A stretch of DNA of 64,000 nt, taken from assembly GCF_014930365.1 (NCBI RefSeq), contig NZ_JABXWI010000007.1:452842-516841 (forward strand). The letters run 5' to 3'. Below are positions 1 to 8,470 of the stretch, piece after piece (within the stretch, counting starts at the first letter, position 1; every line of letters begins with the position of its first letter). Position numbers and translations under genes: made by a program. This DNA is from Streptomyces caniscabiei (GTDB lineage Bacteria; Actinomycetota; Actinomycetes; Streptomycetales; Streptomycetaceae). The notes beneath the pieces are model-generated. The model had not been told where the DNA came from, did not search any database, and saw nothing but the letters and a program-made list of their open reading frames with translations.

Positions 1-325
1 CGGCCAGTTCGACGTCGTCGTCGCCGAGGTTCCACAGCAGCCGCAGATGCCGCTCCCACAGCGGGACGTCGTCCATGCGCGGGGACCAACCGCCGGGGTG
101 GAAGGGGGAGATGGTCTCGTTCCAGGAGATCACCTCGTCGAAGCGGGAGCGCAGCCGCTCGAAGCCGGGCATCTCGTCCGGGCCGGGGGCCGTCTCCGGG
201 GTCGCCGCATTGTTGGAGACCAGCAGGATGCGCCGGGAGGCGGGGCGGAAGCACTCGGTGTCCAGGGCGGCGGCCAGCGTGGCCGCGCCGTACAGCGTGG
301 ACGCCATGAAGATCTGCGTGGTCAT
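1..325 (-). CDS. polysialyltransferase-like glycosyltransferase, N-terminal part (runs off the window)
   Basis: Only the first ~108 residues are present and the C-terminus lies beyond base 1. The start ATG overlaps the stop of the preceding glycosyltransferase as ATGA, so the two are translationally coupled. The N-terminus (MTTQIFMASTLYGAATLAAA, then an ILLVSNNAA stretch and a conserved FHPGGWSPR segment) resembles the nucleotide-sugar transferases grouped with alpha-2,8-polysialyltransferases in Streptomyces. It fits the neighbouring CMP-nonulosonate genes, so a role in polymerising or capping a Kdn/sialic-acid-type wall glycopolymer is inferred. The family call is from recollection of similar sequences, not from a search. 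Confidence 0.65.
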   Translation of the reverse strand, partial: MTTQIFMASTLYGAATLAAALDTECFRPASRRILLVSNNAATPETAPGPDEMPGFERLRSRFDEVISWNETISPFHPGGWSPRMDDVPLWERHLRLLWNLGDDDVELA

Positions 326-1299
326 GCGGCGGCCCCCGTCGCGGCGGGACGGCGGCGCAGCCGGCGCAGCCGGGTGGCGCGCTGGACGTCCATGGAGTCG
401 AGGGCGTCGTCGAGCACGTCCTGCGGCATTCCGCGCAGCGCGACCGCGCTCATCGACTTCAGTTTCCGTGCCACCGCCGGCTCGAACCTTTCGATGGATC
501 CCAAATGGTGGGAGATGATCGCGCAGTAGGTGCGCACGGCCTTGGGGAGAAGTCGGTCCGCGTCCCGGTCCTGCGCGGTCTCCGCGATGACCTGGTCGAA
601 TGCGCGAATGAAATCGAGCTGTCGTACGTCGCCGATCTGGGTCAGCGAAGAAGCCACACCGCGCCGGTAGAAGACGCCCAGCAGCCCCACCGTGGCGAAG
701 GATTCGGCCTCCCGGTGGAGCTTCCAGATCCACGGCCGGTCCTCGGCCGTGCGCAGCCCGTGGGTGAAGTGCAGCACCCCCTTGTCGACCAGCCGGCGGT
801 GGTAGATGCCCGCCCAGGCGAACGCGTAGTCGACGGAGGTCGAGCGGTCGGCGGGCAGGATCGCGTCGCGCGGGTTCATCACCACGCCTCGCCGCCCGTT
901 GGGCACCCGGTGGATCGAGCGGGCCCGCGCGGTGCACTGGACATGGTCCGTGCGCACGAAGTCGCAGCCCAAGTCCTCGATGGCGCCGAGCAGTCGAGGG
1001 TAGTAGCCGGGGGCGAGCCAGTCGTCCCCGTCGAGGAACGTCAGATACTCGCCGCGGGCCTTGTCGATGCCCGTGTTGCGCGCGGTCGCCAGTCCTCCGT
1101 TCTTCTCGTGTCTGACGTACACCGCCCCCGGCAGCTCGCGCTCCGCGCGCGCGAGAATGTCCGGTGTCTCGTCGCGAGAACAGTCGTCGACGAGAATGAA
1201 TTCGAAGTCCTCACGAGCGTTGGCTCCGAGGCTCTTCAGGGTGTCGGGCGCGTATTGCTGCACGTTGTAGAACGGCACGATGACGGAGAGCTTGACCAC
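322..1299 (-). CDS. family 2 glycosyltransferase
   Basis: This is a 325-residue GT-A fold glycosyltransferase. The N-terminus KLSVIVPFYNVQQY is the classic GT2 opening, followed by ILVDDCSRDET and the metal-binding TFLDGDDW (DxD) motif near residue 95. There are no membrane segments, so it should act on the cytoplasmic face, transferring a sugar from a nucleotide donor to a wall-polymer intermediate. The start is a GTG at 1297-1299. The gene is divergent from the DUF6716/CMP-synthetase operon and coupled to the polysialyltransferase-like gene downstream, which supports a role in assembly of the same glycopolymer. The acceptor and donor are unknown. Confidence 0.85.
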   Translation of the reverse strand: MVKLSVIVPFYNVQQYAPDTLKSLGANAREDFEFILVDDCSRDETPDILARAERELPGAVYVRHEKNGGLATARNTGIDKARGEYLTFLDGDDWLAPGYYPRLLGAIEDLGCDFVRTDHVQCTARARSIHRVPNGRRGVVMNPRDAILPADRSTSVDYAFAWAGIYHRRLVDKGVLHFTHGLRTAEDRPWIWKLHREAESFATVGLLGVFYRRGVASSLTQIGDVRQLDFIRAFDQVIAETAQDRDADRLLPKAVRTYCAIISHHLGSIERFEPAVARKLKSMSAVALRGMPQDVLDDALDSMDVQRATRLRRLRRRPAATGAAA

Positions 1300-1484
1300 C
1301 CCCGTGACGTTAGGCGGCCCTCCGGCATTCGTCTTGACCAGCTGCTTGATGTCAGGTGAACGACGCGTGGCGGAACCGTGAACCAGATGATTTCCGATGC
1401 CATTCGCTTCCCGATTCGCCGTTCGGCGATGTGCTGTTAACCCTTTGTTGCATTCGGGTTGGGCCGTTCAACGGAATCGCTTCC

Positions 1485-1500
1485 TAGCGTCTTCGATGTG
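1485..1500 (+). promoter_or_regulatory. putative leaderless promoter of the wall-glycopolymer operon
   Basis: A -10 hexamer TAGCGT at 1485-1490 is followed after exactly 7 nt by the GTG at 1498. No Shine-Dalgarno is present, so the transcript probably begins at the start codon. A convincing -35 is not seen. Confidence 0.45.
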
Positions 1501-2814
1501 CCAGCAAGTGCCAAGAACGACCTGCGAGTCGCCGTACTCGCGGATTCCGACACCCGGTGGAAATGGGGCGCGCTCACCGCGAACCGTCTCGCTCCGGAGG
1601 ACGCGGACATCCGCCTGGACGGCTTCCTCCTGCGTGGCCGAGCCACCCCCACCGCCCGCCAGCTCCAGGAGGTCGGCGTCCGCCCCGACTCCCTGCGCGA
1701 GGTGACCGGCCTCGAGTTCCTGCGCGCCATGAAGGAGGCCGCGTACGACGTCGTCCTGCTCTCCCTCGTCGGCGGGGGCGTCCAGGCGATGCTGCACGGC
1801 CTGCGCCGGGCCTGGGCCGGACGCACCAAGCGGCCCGTGGTCGTCACCGGGTACGTCGGAGTCGTCTACGAGAAGCTCGCCGACGGTCTGCTGCTGCGGC
1901 ACGGCGCGGACCTCGTCCTCGCCAACTCCCGCCAGGACGCGGACCGGTTCCGCGCCGTGTACGAGGGCGTGGGCGCCGACGCCTCCTCGGTCACCGAGGT
2001 CGCCCTGCCGTTCCTGGGCGGCAGCCCGCACACCGGCACCCGGGACCCTTACACCGTCGTCTTCGCCGTACAGCCGTCCGTCCCGGACCACCGCGGGGAC
2101 CGCACCTACCTGCTGAACCGCCTGGTCCAGCACGCGAGGCTGCACCCGGACCGCCAGGTGCTGCTGAAGCTGCGCTCCCAGCCCGGCGAGCACACCACGC
2201 ACATCGAGGAGCTGCCCTACCAGAAGCTGGCGGAGAAGCTGCCCGGCGGCCTGCCGGCCAACTTCCGCCTCGCGTACGGGAACATGGGCGAGGTCCTCGA
2301 CACCACCGACCTGCTGGTCACCGTCAGCTCCACGGCCGCCCTGGAGTCGCTGCACCGCCGGATCCCCACCGTCGTCCTCACCGACCTCGGGATCCGCGAG
2401 ACCCTCGGCAACCACCACTTCGTGGGCTCCGGCTGCCTCGCCTCCTGGGACCAGCTGGACGCCGGGTACGAGCCGGCGCCGGACCCCGAGTGGGTCGCCC
2501 GGCAGGGGGTCGTCGCCGACGGTACGTACGGCACCGCCTTCGACACGGCCCGCGCCCGCATCGCGAAGCTGGTCGCGGCGCCCGAACTGCCGCCCCTCGC
2601 GCCGTACTACACGCCCGTCACCGCGCCCGGCTACCTCCCCGGCATCCTCGCCCGCCACCACCTCGGCCCCGACGGCGCACCGCTGCCCGGGGCGCCCGCC
2701 GCCGACCGGCAGGCCGGACCCGTACGGCAGATCGTGCGCCGCGCGGCCCGCGGCGCGTACCGCCACGGAGTGCAGCGCGTGGCACCCGTCATCCGCCGGA
2801 TGGGGGAGCTGTGA
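1498..2814 (+). CDS. DUF6716-type putative glycosyltransferase
   Basis: The protein has 438 residues from GTG 1498, chosen over an in-frame TTG at 1459 because a -10 element lies 7 nt upstream and the conserved sequence begins at LRVAVLADSDTRWKWG. The fold looks like a GT-B type nucleotide-sugar transferase: an N-terminal Rossmann segment with VVVTGYVGVVYEKL and LVLANSRQD, then a C-terminal half with VTVSSTAALESLHRRIPTV, the kind of donor-binding loop seen in polysaccharide pyruvyl- and CDP-glycerol-type transferases. It heads the operon with CMP-nonulosonate synthetase and NeuB-type synthase. Function in making a nonulosonic-acid wall polymer is inferred from context. Confidence 0.75.
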   Translation: MPASAKNDLRVAVLADSDTRWKWGALTANRLAPEDADIRLDGFLLRGRATPTARQLQEVGVRPDSLREVTGLEFLRAMKEAAYDVVLLSLVGGGVQAMLHGLRRAWAGRTKRPVVVTGYVGVVYEKLADGLLLRHGADLVLANSRQDADRFRAVYEGVGADASSVTEVALPFLGGSPHTGTRDPYTVVFAVQPSVPDHRGDRTYLLNRLVQHARLHPDRQVLLKLRSQPGEHTTHIEELPYQKLAEKLPGGLPANFRLAYGNMGEVLDTTDLLVTVSSTAALESLHRRIPTVVLTDLGIRETLGNHHFVGSGCLASWDQLDAGYEPAPDPEWVARQGVVADGTYGTAFDTARARIAKLVAAPELPPLAPYYTPVTAPGYLPGILARHHLGPDGAPLPGAPAADRQAGPVRQIVRRAARGAYRHGVQRVAPVIRRMGEL

Positions 2815-2855
2815 GCCGCCCCTCCGCCTCGCAAGAGCCGCAAGGAGTTCCCGAC

Positions 2856-4319
2856 ATGTCCCACCCGGAAGCGGGCCAGGCGCCTTCCGCCCGCCGCGTC
2901 CTCGCCGTGATCCCCGCGCGCGGCGGCTCCAAGGGCGTCCCCGCGAAGAACCTCGCCCCCGTCGGCGGCGTCCCGCTGGTGGCCCGCGCGGTCCGCGAGT
3001 GCCTCGCCGCCCGGCTGGTGACGGACGTCGTCGTCTCCACCGACGACCACGCCATCGCCGCCGCCGCCCGGGAGTCCGGCGCCGAGGTGGTGCTGCGCCC
3101 CGCCGCCATCGCCGGCGACACCGCCACCTCCGAGGCCGCCGTCCTGCACGCCCTGGACGCCCACGAGTCGCGGCACGGCGCCACGGTCGACGTCGTCCTC
3201 CTCGTCCAGTGCACCAGCCCGTTCATCCTCCGCGAGGACATCGACGGCGTCGCCCGCGCCGTCGTCGAGCACGGCGCCGACACGGCCCTGACCGTCGCCC
3301 CGTTCCACGGCTTCATCTGGCGGGACACGGCGGACGAGTTCGCCGGCGGTGATGCGAACGTCGAGACCTACGACGTGAACGGCGAACCGTACGGCGTCCC
3401 CGGGGCGGCACCGCTCGGCTCGGCGTCGCCCGGCTCGGCGACCGCACACGGCGAACCCGCGGGGGCCGACGGGCCCGCAGGTCCCGGCGCCTCGCGCCCG
3501 GCGGCCGGGCTCACCGGAGCCCCGGGTGCTCTGCCCGGCGACGTCCGCACCTCCCCCGGCCTCACCGCCGGAGGCTACGGCGTCAACCACGACAAGTCCT
3601 TCCGCCCCCGCCGCCAGGACCGCCCCCAGGACCTGCTGGAGACCGGCGCCGCCTACGCCATGGACGCGGCCGGCCTGCGCAAGCACCAGCACCGCTTCTT
3701 CGGCCGTACGGAACCCGTCCGCACCGACCCCGCCCGGGTCCTGGAGATCGACGACCCGCACGACCTCGCCCGCGCCCAGGCCCTCGCGCCGCTCTTCGAC
3801 GCGAACCGGCCCGGCGCCCTCCCCGCCCACGACGACATCGACGCCGTGGTCCTCGACTTCGACGGCACCCAGACCGACGACCGGGTGCTGATCGACTCCG
3901 GCGGACGGGAGCTCGTCTCCGTGCACCGCGGCGACGGCCTCGGCATCGCGGCCCTCCGCAGGAGCGGCCTGCGGATGCTGATCCTGTCCTCGGAACAGAA
4001 CCCGGTCGTCGCCGCCCGGGCCCGGAAGCTCAAGCTCCCGGTCCTCCACGGCATCGACCGGAAAGACCTCGCGCTGAAGCAGTGGTGCGAGGAGCAGGGC
4101 ATCGCGCCGGAGCGCGTGCTCTACGTCGGCAACGACGTCAACGACCTCCCGTGCTTCGCCCTCGTGGGCTGGCCCGTGGCGGTCGGCAGCGCCCACGACG
4201 TCGTACGCGGCGCCGCACGCGCGGTCACCACCGTCCCCGGCGGTGAAGGCGCGATCCGGGAGATCGCCGGCTGGATCCTCGGTCCCTCTCTCGACTCTCT
4301 CGACCCCCTCGACAAGTAA
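2856..4319 (+). CDS. bifunctional CMP-nonulosonate (Kdn/Neu-type) synthetase with C-terminal HAD phosphatase
   Basis: The 487-residue fusion starts at ATG 2856 with an AAGGAG ribosome site 8 nt upstream; an alternative GTG at 2811 overlaps the previous stop. Residues ~10-170 and ~245-300 form the cytidylyltransferase domain with the signature VIPARGGSKGVPAKNL, which activates a nonulosonic acid with CTP. Residues ~172-245 are a Gly/Pro/Ala-rich low-complexity insertion. From ~325 a KdsC-like HAD domain has DFDGTQTDD, a serine motif in LILSSEQN and the acidic GNDVNDLPC motif. Such a phosphatase could remove the 9-phosphate before CMP activation. The same fusion is known in animal CMP-sialate synthetases. 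Confidence 0.88.
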   Translation: MSHPEAGQAPSARRVLAVIPARGGSKGVPAKNLAPVGGVPLVARAVRECLAARLVTDVVVSTDDHAIAAAARESGAEVVLRPAAIAGDTATSEAAVLHALDAHESRHGATVDVVLLVQCTSPFILREDIDGVARAVVEHGADTALTVAPFHGFIWRDTADEFAGGDANVETYDVNGEPYGVPGAAPLGSASPGSATAHGEPAGADGPAGPGASRPAAGLTGAPGALPGDVRTSPGLTAGGYGVNHDKSFRPRRQDRPQDLLETGAAYAMDAAGLRKHQHRFFGRTEPVRTDPARVLEIDDPHDLARAQALAPLFDANRPGALPAHDDIDAVVLDFDGTQTDDRVLIDSGGRELVSVHRGDGLGIAALRRSGLRMLILSSEQNPVVAARARKLKLPVLHGIDRKDLALKQWCEEQGIAPERVLYVGNDVNDLPCFALVGWPVAVGSAHDVVRGAARAVTTVPGGEGAIREIAGWILGPSLDSLDPLDK

Positions 4320-4334
4320 GGAACTGGTCCCACC

Positions 4335-5273
4335 ATGAGCACCAACTCCCGTCTGCGCACGTTCGGTTCGAAGACCGCCGGCCCGGGTCACCCCGTCTAC
4401 GTCGTCGGTGAGATCGGCATCAACCACAACGGTGAGCTGGAGAACGCCTTCAAGCTGATCGACGCCGCCGCCGAAGCCGGCTGCGACGCCGTCAAGTTCC
4501 AGAAGCGCACCCCCGAGATCTGCACCCCCCGCGACCAGTGGGACATCGAGCGCGACACCCCCTGGGGCCGCATGACCTACATCGACTACCGCCACCGCGT
4601 GGAGTTCGGTGAGGACGAGTACCGCCAGATCGACGAGTACTCCAAGGAGAAGGGCATCGACTGGTTCGCCTCCCCGTGGGACACCGAGGCCGTCGCCTTC
4701 CTGGAGAAGTTCGACGTCCCCGCCCACAAGGTGGCCTCCGCCTCCCTGACCGACGACGAGCTGCTGCGCGCCCTGCGCGCCACCAACCGCACGGTCATCC
4801 TCTCCACCGGCATGTCGACCCCGAAGCAGATCCGCCACGCGGTCGAGGTCCTCGGCTCCGACAACATCCTGCTCTGCCACGCCACCTCGACGTACCCGGC
4901 GAAGGCGGAGGAGCTGAACCTCCGCGTCATCAACACCCTCCAGGCCGAGTACCCGAACGTCCCGATCGGCTACTCCGGCCACGAGACGGGCCTGCAGACC
5001 ACCCTCGCCGCCGTCGCCCTCGGCGCCACCTTCGTCGAGCGCCACATCACCCTCGACCGCGCCATGTGGGGCTCCGACCAGGCCGCCTCCGTCGAGCCCC
5101 AGGGCCTGACCCGCCTGGTCCGCGACATCCGCACCATCGAGGCCTCCCTCGGCGACGGCGTCAAGAAGGTCTACGAGTCCGAGCTCGGCCCCATGAAGAA
5201 GCTGCGCCGTGTCACCGGCGTCGTCGCCGAGGCGGAGATCGCGGTGGCGGCGGGCGAGCCGGTCGGCGTCTGA
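4335..5273 (+). CDS. NeuB-family nonulosonate synthase (Kdn/N-acylneuraminate-9-P synthase type)
   Basis: The 312-residue protein has the NeuB TIM barrel: VVGEIGINHNGELENA, KFQKRTPE, FASPWDTEAV, ILSTGMST, the metal-binding HATSTYPA and IGYSGHETG, and FVERHITLDR. It condenses phosphoenolpyruvate with a hexose or N-acylhexosamine (phosphate). The protein ends soon after the barrel and lacks the C-terminal SAF/antifreeze-like domain of ~60 residues found in most bacterial NeuB proteins. The coupled HAD phosphatase in the preceding gene suggests a 9-phosphate product. In S. coelicolor the wall teichulosonic acid contains Kdn, so Kdn is the likeliest product here, but this is inference. Confidence 0.88.
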   Translation: MSTNSRLRTFGSKTAGPGHPVYVVGEIGINHNGELENAFKLIDAAAEAGCDAVKFQKRTPEICTPRDQWDIERDTPWGRMTYIDYRHRVEFGEDEYRQIDEYSKEKGIDWFASPWDTEAVAFLEKFDVPAHKVASASLTDDELLRALRATNRTVILSTGMSTPKQIRHAVEVLGSDNILLCHATSTYPAKAEELNLRVINTLQAEYPNVPIGYSGHETGLQTTLAAVALGATFVERHITLDRAMWGSDQAASVEPQGLTRLVRDIRTIEASLGDGVKKVYESELGPMKKLRRVTGVVAEAEIAVAAGEPVGV

Positions 5274-5329
5274 CCCACGGCCCCGGCCCTCAGCAGACCC
5301 GTACTCACGGAAGCGACGGACATACGTCG

Positions 5330-6436
5330 ATGAGCCCCCGCACCGGAACCGCCGGCCCCCGCACTCTCGCCTTCGTCGAGAGCCCGGTACAGCTCCTGAA
5401 CGTGCTGGAGTGGGCGCACACCCACGCCCTCGGCACCCCCGAGGACCCCGCCGCGGGGCCCTTCGGTTCCGGTGGCGCGGGGCTCACCGTGGTGGTCCTC
5501 TCGCCGAACGACCCCATGACCCGTGGCCAGCTGCGCCGGATGGCGGAGCTGGCCCGGGACGAGGGCCACGACGTGCGCTGGGAGGAGGCGCGCGGCGGCA
5601 CCGCCGCCCCCTTCCGCACGATCGGCGGCCTCGCCCCGCTGCTGCGCGCCGCGAGCCGCATCGTCCTGGGCGACCCCTTCTCCCGGTACGTCCAGCTGCT
5701 GCTGACCATCACCCGGGCACCGGACGTGGTCGTCGTCGACGACGGCACCGCGACCATGGAGTTCGTCTCCCAGCTGGCCCGGGGCGAGCGCCTCGTGCGC
5801 TGGCACCGCAAGGGCGGCCGCCCCGGCCCCCGCGACCTGATCTTCGCCCCGGTCTCCGCCAAGGCCCGCAGGCGCCTCACCCCGGCCGCCGGCCGGCGCG
5901 TCGAGGTCTTCTCCTCCATGCCGATCGACGAGACCCCCGAGGGCGTCTTCGTCACCGCCAACGCCTTCGCCTGGACCCGCTCCCGCTTCGGCCCGCCCCG
6001 CATCACCAAGGGCGCCGACCTCGTGGGCACCTCCCTGGTGGAGACCGGAGTGGTGGACGGCGACCGCTATCTCGAAGCCGTCCGTTCCCTCGCGAAGGCC
6101 CACGGCGCCACCCGGTACTTCGCCCACCGCCGGGAGAGCGCCGAGAAACTCCACACCCTCGCCGCGGAGACCGGCCTGGAGATCGTCCGCCCCGACCTCC
6201 CCCTGGAACTCATCGCCCGCCGCGGCCCCATCGGCCGGACGATCCTGAGCTTCCCCTCGACGGTCGTCCACACCCTGCCCCTGGCCCTGGCCGGGACGGA
6301 CGTGCGCGTCGCCGTCTGCGACATCGACCCCGGCTGGCTCACCGAGAACGCCTCCCCCCGCGCCCAGGGCTTCCTGTCCGGCGTCACGGGTACGGCCCGG
6401 GACGTCCACCGGCTGTCGTCGGTGGCCTCGGCCTGA
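5330..6436 (+). CDS. polysialyltransferase-like (nonulosonate transferase) protein
   Basis: The 368-residue protein starts at ATG 5330 with a GGAAG site upstream. It begins with TLAFVESPVQLLNVLEW, a pattern typical of the CMP-sialate-using GT52/polysialyltransferase group, and contains DVVVVDDGTATMEF, YFAHRRESAEKL (candidate His-Arg phosphate site) and FPSTVVHTLPLAL (a helix-capping HP/SxxxH-like region). It is the last gene of the operon and probably consumes the CMP-nonulosonate made by its neighbours. A GC hairpin follows. The enzymatic assignment rests on motif resemblance and context. Confidence 0.72.
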   Translation: MSPRTGTAGPRTLAFVESPVQLLNVLEWAHTHALGTPEDPAAGPFGSGGAGLTVVVLSPNDPMTRGQLRRMAELARDEGHDVRWEEARGGTAAPFRTIGGLAPLLRAASRIVLGDPFSRYVQLLLTITRAPDVVVVDDGTATMEFVSQLARGERLVRWHRKGGRPGPRDLIFAPVSAKARRRLTPAAGRRVEVFSSMPIDETPEGVFVTANAFAWTRSRFGPPRITKGADLVGTSLVETGVVDGDRYLEAVRSLAKAHGATRYFAHRRESAEKLHTLAAETGLEIVRPDLPLELIARRGPIGRTILSFPSTVVHTLPLALAGTDVRVAVCDIDPGWLTENASPRAQGFLSGVTGTARDVHRLSSVASA

Positions 6437-6443
6437 GGACCGG

Positions 6444-6464
6444 CACGACCCCGCCGGGGCCGTG
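6444..6464 (+). terminator. hairpin after the nonulosonate operon
   Basis: Nine-base arms CACGACCCC and GGGGCCGTG with one mismatch enclose a 3-nt loop just after the stop at 6436. Typical U-less Streptomyces terminator. Confidence 0.5.
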
Positions 6465-6880
6465 ATCCCCGTCACCCTCGGCGCGCGTACACCACCCGGT
6501 CGATCTTCCGGTCGCGGACACTCCCGCACACCCGCACAACCGCAGGCCACCGCACCCGTTCCACCCGGTCGCAGCAGTGTTGCGGCCGCATGGTCGAACA
6601 CACGACGTAGCCGACCGGTCGCGCGGTGGTGACGGTTCCGGCATCGTGGGACGACGGATACGTGGTAAGGGTGGAGTGTGGGAATCGTCCGGGCACCCCC
6701 GGACGTTTAGACGATGGGATTCGCGGGCAAACCCGGCGCTCCCGTCTCCGAGGGCCACCCGCACCGAAAGACGGACGGGTATACCCATCCCTGCCAATAC
6801 GTATGCGTTGTGCGGCCGGAAAACTTCCCCTCACAGGCTGATTTTTTGTTGATCGAGGGTTGGAAGGCCGCCCGATCGCC
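6465..6880. other. long intergenic stretch without a recognised gene
   Basis: The 458 bases between the operon end and the M20 gene have no ORF with a convincing start or protein family. The only visible items are the terminator at its left end and the promoter at its right end, plus an A/T patch around 6838-6852. I see no riboswitch or RNA gene. Confidence 0.5.
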
Positions 6881-6897
6881 CTACCCTTCAGAGGGTG
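6860..6897 (+). promoter_or_regulatory. putative leaderless promoter of the M20 amidohydrolase gene
   Basis: -35 TTGGAA (6860-6865), 16-nt spacer, -10 TACCCT (6882-6887), then 7 nt to the GTG start at 6895. This is the best-formed of the leaderless arrangements in the window. Confidence 0.6.
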
Positions 6898-8160
6898 AAC
6901 CAACTGATGTCCCGAGAGTCCGAGGCCGATCTGCCAGGGGAAGCCGAAGCGTCGCTCCCCGGCACGTTGCCGGAAGCCCTGCGTGCCGAACTCGTCGCGT
7001 TCCGCCGCGACTTGCACATGCACCCGGAGCTCGGCAACCAGGAGTTCCGTACGACCGCCGCGATCAAGGCCCGCCTGGAGAAGGCAGGGCTCAGGCCGCG
7101 TGTGCTCGAGACCGGGACCGGACTCATCTGTGACATCGGCGACTGGAACGGCACCGACCACTCCGCGCTCGCCCTGCGCGCCGACATCGACGCCCTCCCC
7201 ATCCCGGACACCAAGGTGGACTGCGACTACCGCTCCACCGTCCCGGACCGCGCCCACGCCTGCGGCCACGACGTGCACACCACCGTCGTCCTCGGCGCCG
7301 GCCTCGTCCTCGCCGACCTGCACCGCAAGGGGGAGCTGCCCCGCCCCGTCCGGCTGATCTTCCAGCCCGCCGAGGAGGTACTGCCCGGCGGCGCCGCGGA
7401 CGTGATCAGGACCGGCTCCCTCGAAGGCGTCGGCCGCATCATCGCCGTGCACTGCGACCCCCGTGTCGACGCGGGCCGCATCGGCCTGCGCCACGGCCCC
7501 ATCACCTCGGCCTGCGACCGGCTGGAACTCTCCCTGGACGGCCCGGGCGGCCACACAGCCCGCCCGCACCTCACCACCGACCTCGTCACCGCCGCCGCCC
7601 GCGTCGTCACCGACGTGCCGGCGCTGGTCGCCCGCCGCTTCGACGCCCGCGCCGGGCTGGTCGTGACCTGGGGCCGCATCGAGTCGGGCCACGCGCCGAA
7701 CGTCATCCCGCAGCACGCCGAGCTCTCCGGCACCGTGCGCTGCCTGGACATCAACGCCTGGCGGCAGGCCCCCGACCTGATCCACGAGGCGGTCCAGGAG
7801 GTCGCGGTCATGCACCGGGCCAAGCCCGAGATCAACTACATCCGGGGCGTCCCGCCGGTCGTCAACGACGCGGTCGTCACCGAGCTGCTGCACGACTCGA
7901 TGGTGGCCCGCCGCGGCGTGAAGTCCGTCGAGGACACCGAGCAGAGCCTCGGCGGCGAGGACTTCTCCTGGTACCTGGAGCACGTCCCCGGCGCCATGGC
8001 CCGCCTCGGCGTCCGCCGTCCGGGCGACCTCACCGTCCGCGACCTCCACCAGGGCGACTTCGACGCCGACGAGCACGCCATCACCGTGGGCGTCGAGCTC
8101 TTCACCGCCGCCGCCCTCCTCGACGCGCGCATGCGCGTCCTCGACGCGGCCGCCCGGTAA
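6895..8160 (+). CDS. M20-family amidohydrolase / metallopeptidase
   Basis: The protein has 421 residues. Family motifs are FRRDLHMHPELGNQEF near residue 40, LALRADIDALPI, HACGHDVHT near 120, FQPAEEVLPGG near 157 and GGEDFSWYLE in the C-terminal third, which supply the metal ligands of the two-domain M20D hydrolases that cleave N-acyl amino acids or small amides. A dimerisation domain with GPGGHTARPH lies between. No signal peptide is seen, so it is cytoplasmic. It is monocistronic, transcribed from its own probable leaderless promoter and ended by a perfect hairpin at 8218. The substrate cannot be told from sequence. Confidence 0.9.
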   Translation: MNQLMSRESEADLPGEAEASLPGTLPEALRAELVAFRRDLHMHPELGNQEFRTTAAIKARLEKAGLRPRVLETGTGLICDIGDWNGTDHSALALRADIDALPIPDTKVDCDYRSTVPDRAHACGHDVHTTVVLGAGLVLADLHRKGELPRPVRLIFQPAEEVLPGGAADVIRTGSLEGVGRIIAVHCDPRVDAGRIGLRHGPITSACDRLELSLDGPGGHTARPHLTTDLVTAAARVVTDVPALVARRFDARAGLVVTWGRIESGHAPNVIPQHAELSGTVRCLDINAWRQAPDLIHEAVQEVAVMHRAKPEINYIRGVPPVVNDAVVTELLHDSMVARRGVKSVEDTEQSLGGEDFSWYLEHVPGAMARLGVRRPGDLTVRDLHQGDFDADEHAITVGVELFTAAALLDARMRVLDAAAR

Positions 8161-8400
8161 CCCCTCCGGCCCCCTCGGCTTGCGCCCCGCCGACCCTCGC
8201 GGCAGCCTGGTGCGCGTGTCCGTACGAGCCCCGTACGGACCGCGCGCTTTCACGCTGAGATCACCCCAGGTACACGGATCGCGAGGGACGGCGAAGGCGC
8301 GGCGCCCGACACATCCCTTTCGATCCCCTGGTTCACGAGGGCGTAACGGCCACCGGCACGAATGGATAACGGCCAGTCGAAACCCCGTTCCCAGGAGTGT
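8161..8400. other. intergenic region upstream of the first BMP lipoprotein
   Basis: The gap contains the hairpin at 8218-8240 and then the operator/promoter at 8401. Nothing else was recognised. Confidence 0.5.
8218..8240 (+). terminator. perfect hairpin after the M20 gene
   Basis: Nine-base arms GTCCGTACG / CGTACGGAC with a 5-nt loop, 58 nt after the stop codon. Confidence 0.55.
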
Positions 8401-8412
8401 CTACGCGCGTTA
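8401..8412 (+). promoter_or_regulatory. nucleoside-regulon operator copy 1 (before BMP lipoprotein 1)
   Basis: CTACGCGCGTTA, differing from the perfect palindrome CTACGCGCGTAG at the last two positions. It merges with a -10-like TAATGT at 8411-8416, so a bound repressor would block the promoter. Five other copies precede nucleoside genes in the window. Confidence 0.75.
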
Positions 8413-8470
8413 ATGTGCGCCGAACTGAGCACCCGGCTGCGGGGCTTTGGAGAAGATGGGGAACTTCAAG

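Noticed and set aside
2631..5045. 804-codon leftward open frame over the CMP-synthetase and NeuB genes
   Set aside because: Complements well-defined catalytic motifs on the + strand and has Gly/Val/Asp-biased composition typical of a shadow frame.
6838..6852. Run of T as intrinsic terminator or riboswitch expression platform
   Set aside because: No stable hairpin precedes the T run, and the region lies just before the M20 promoter.
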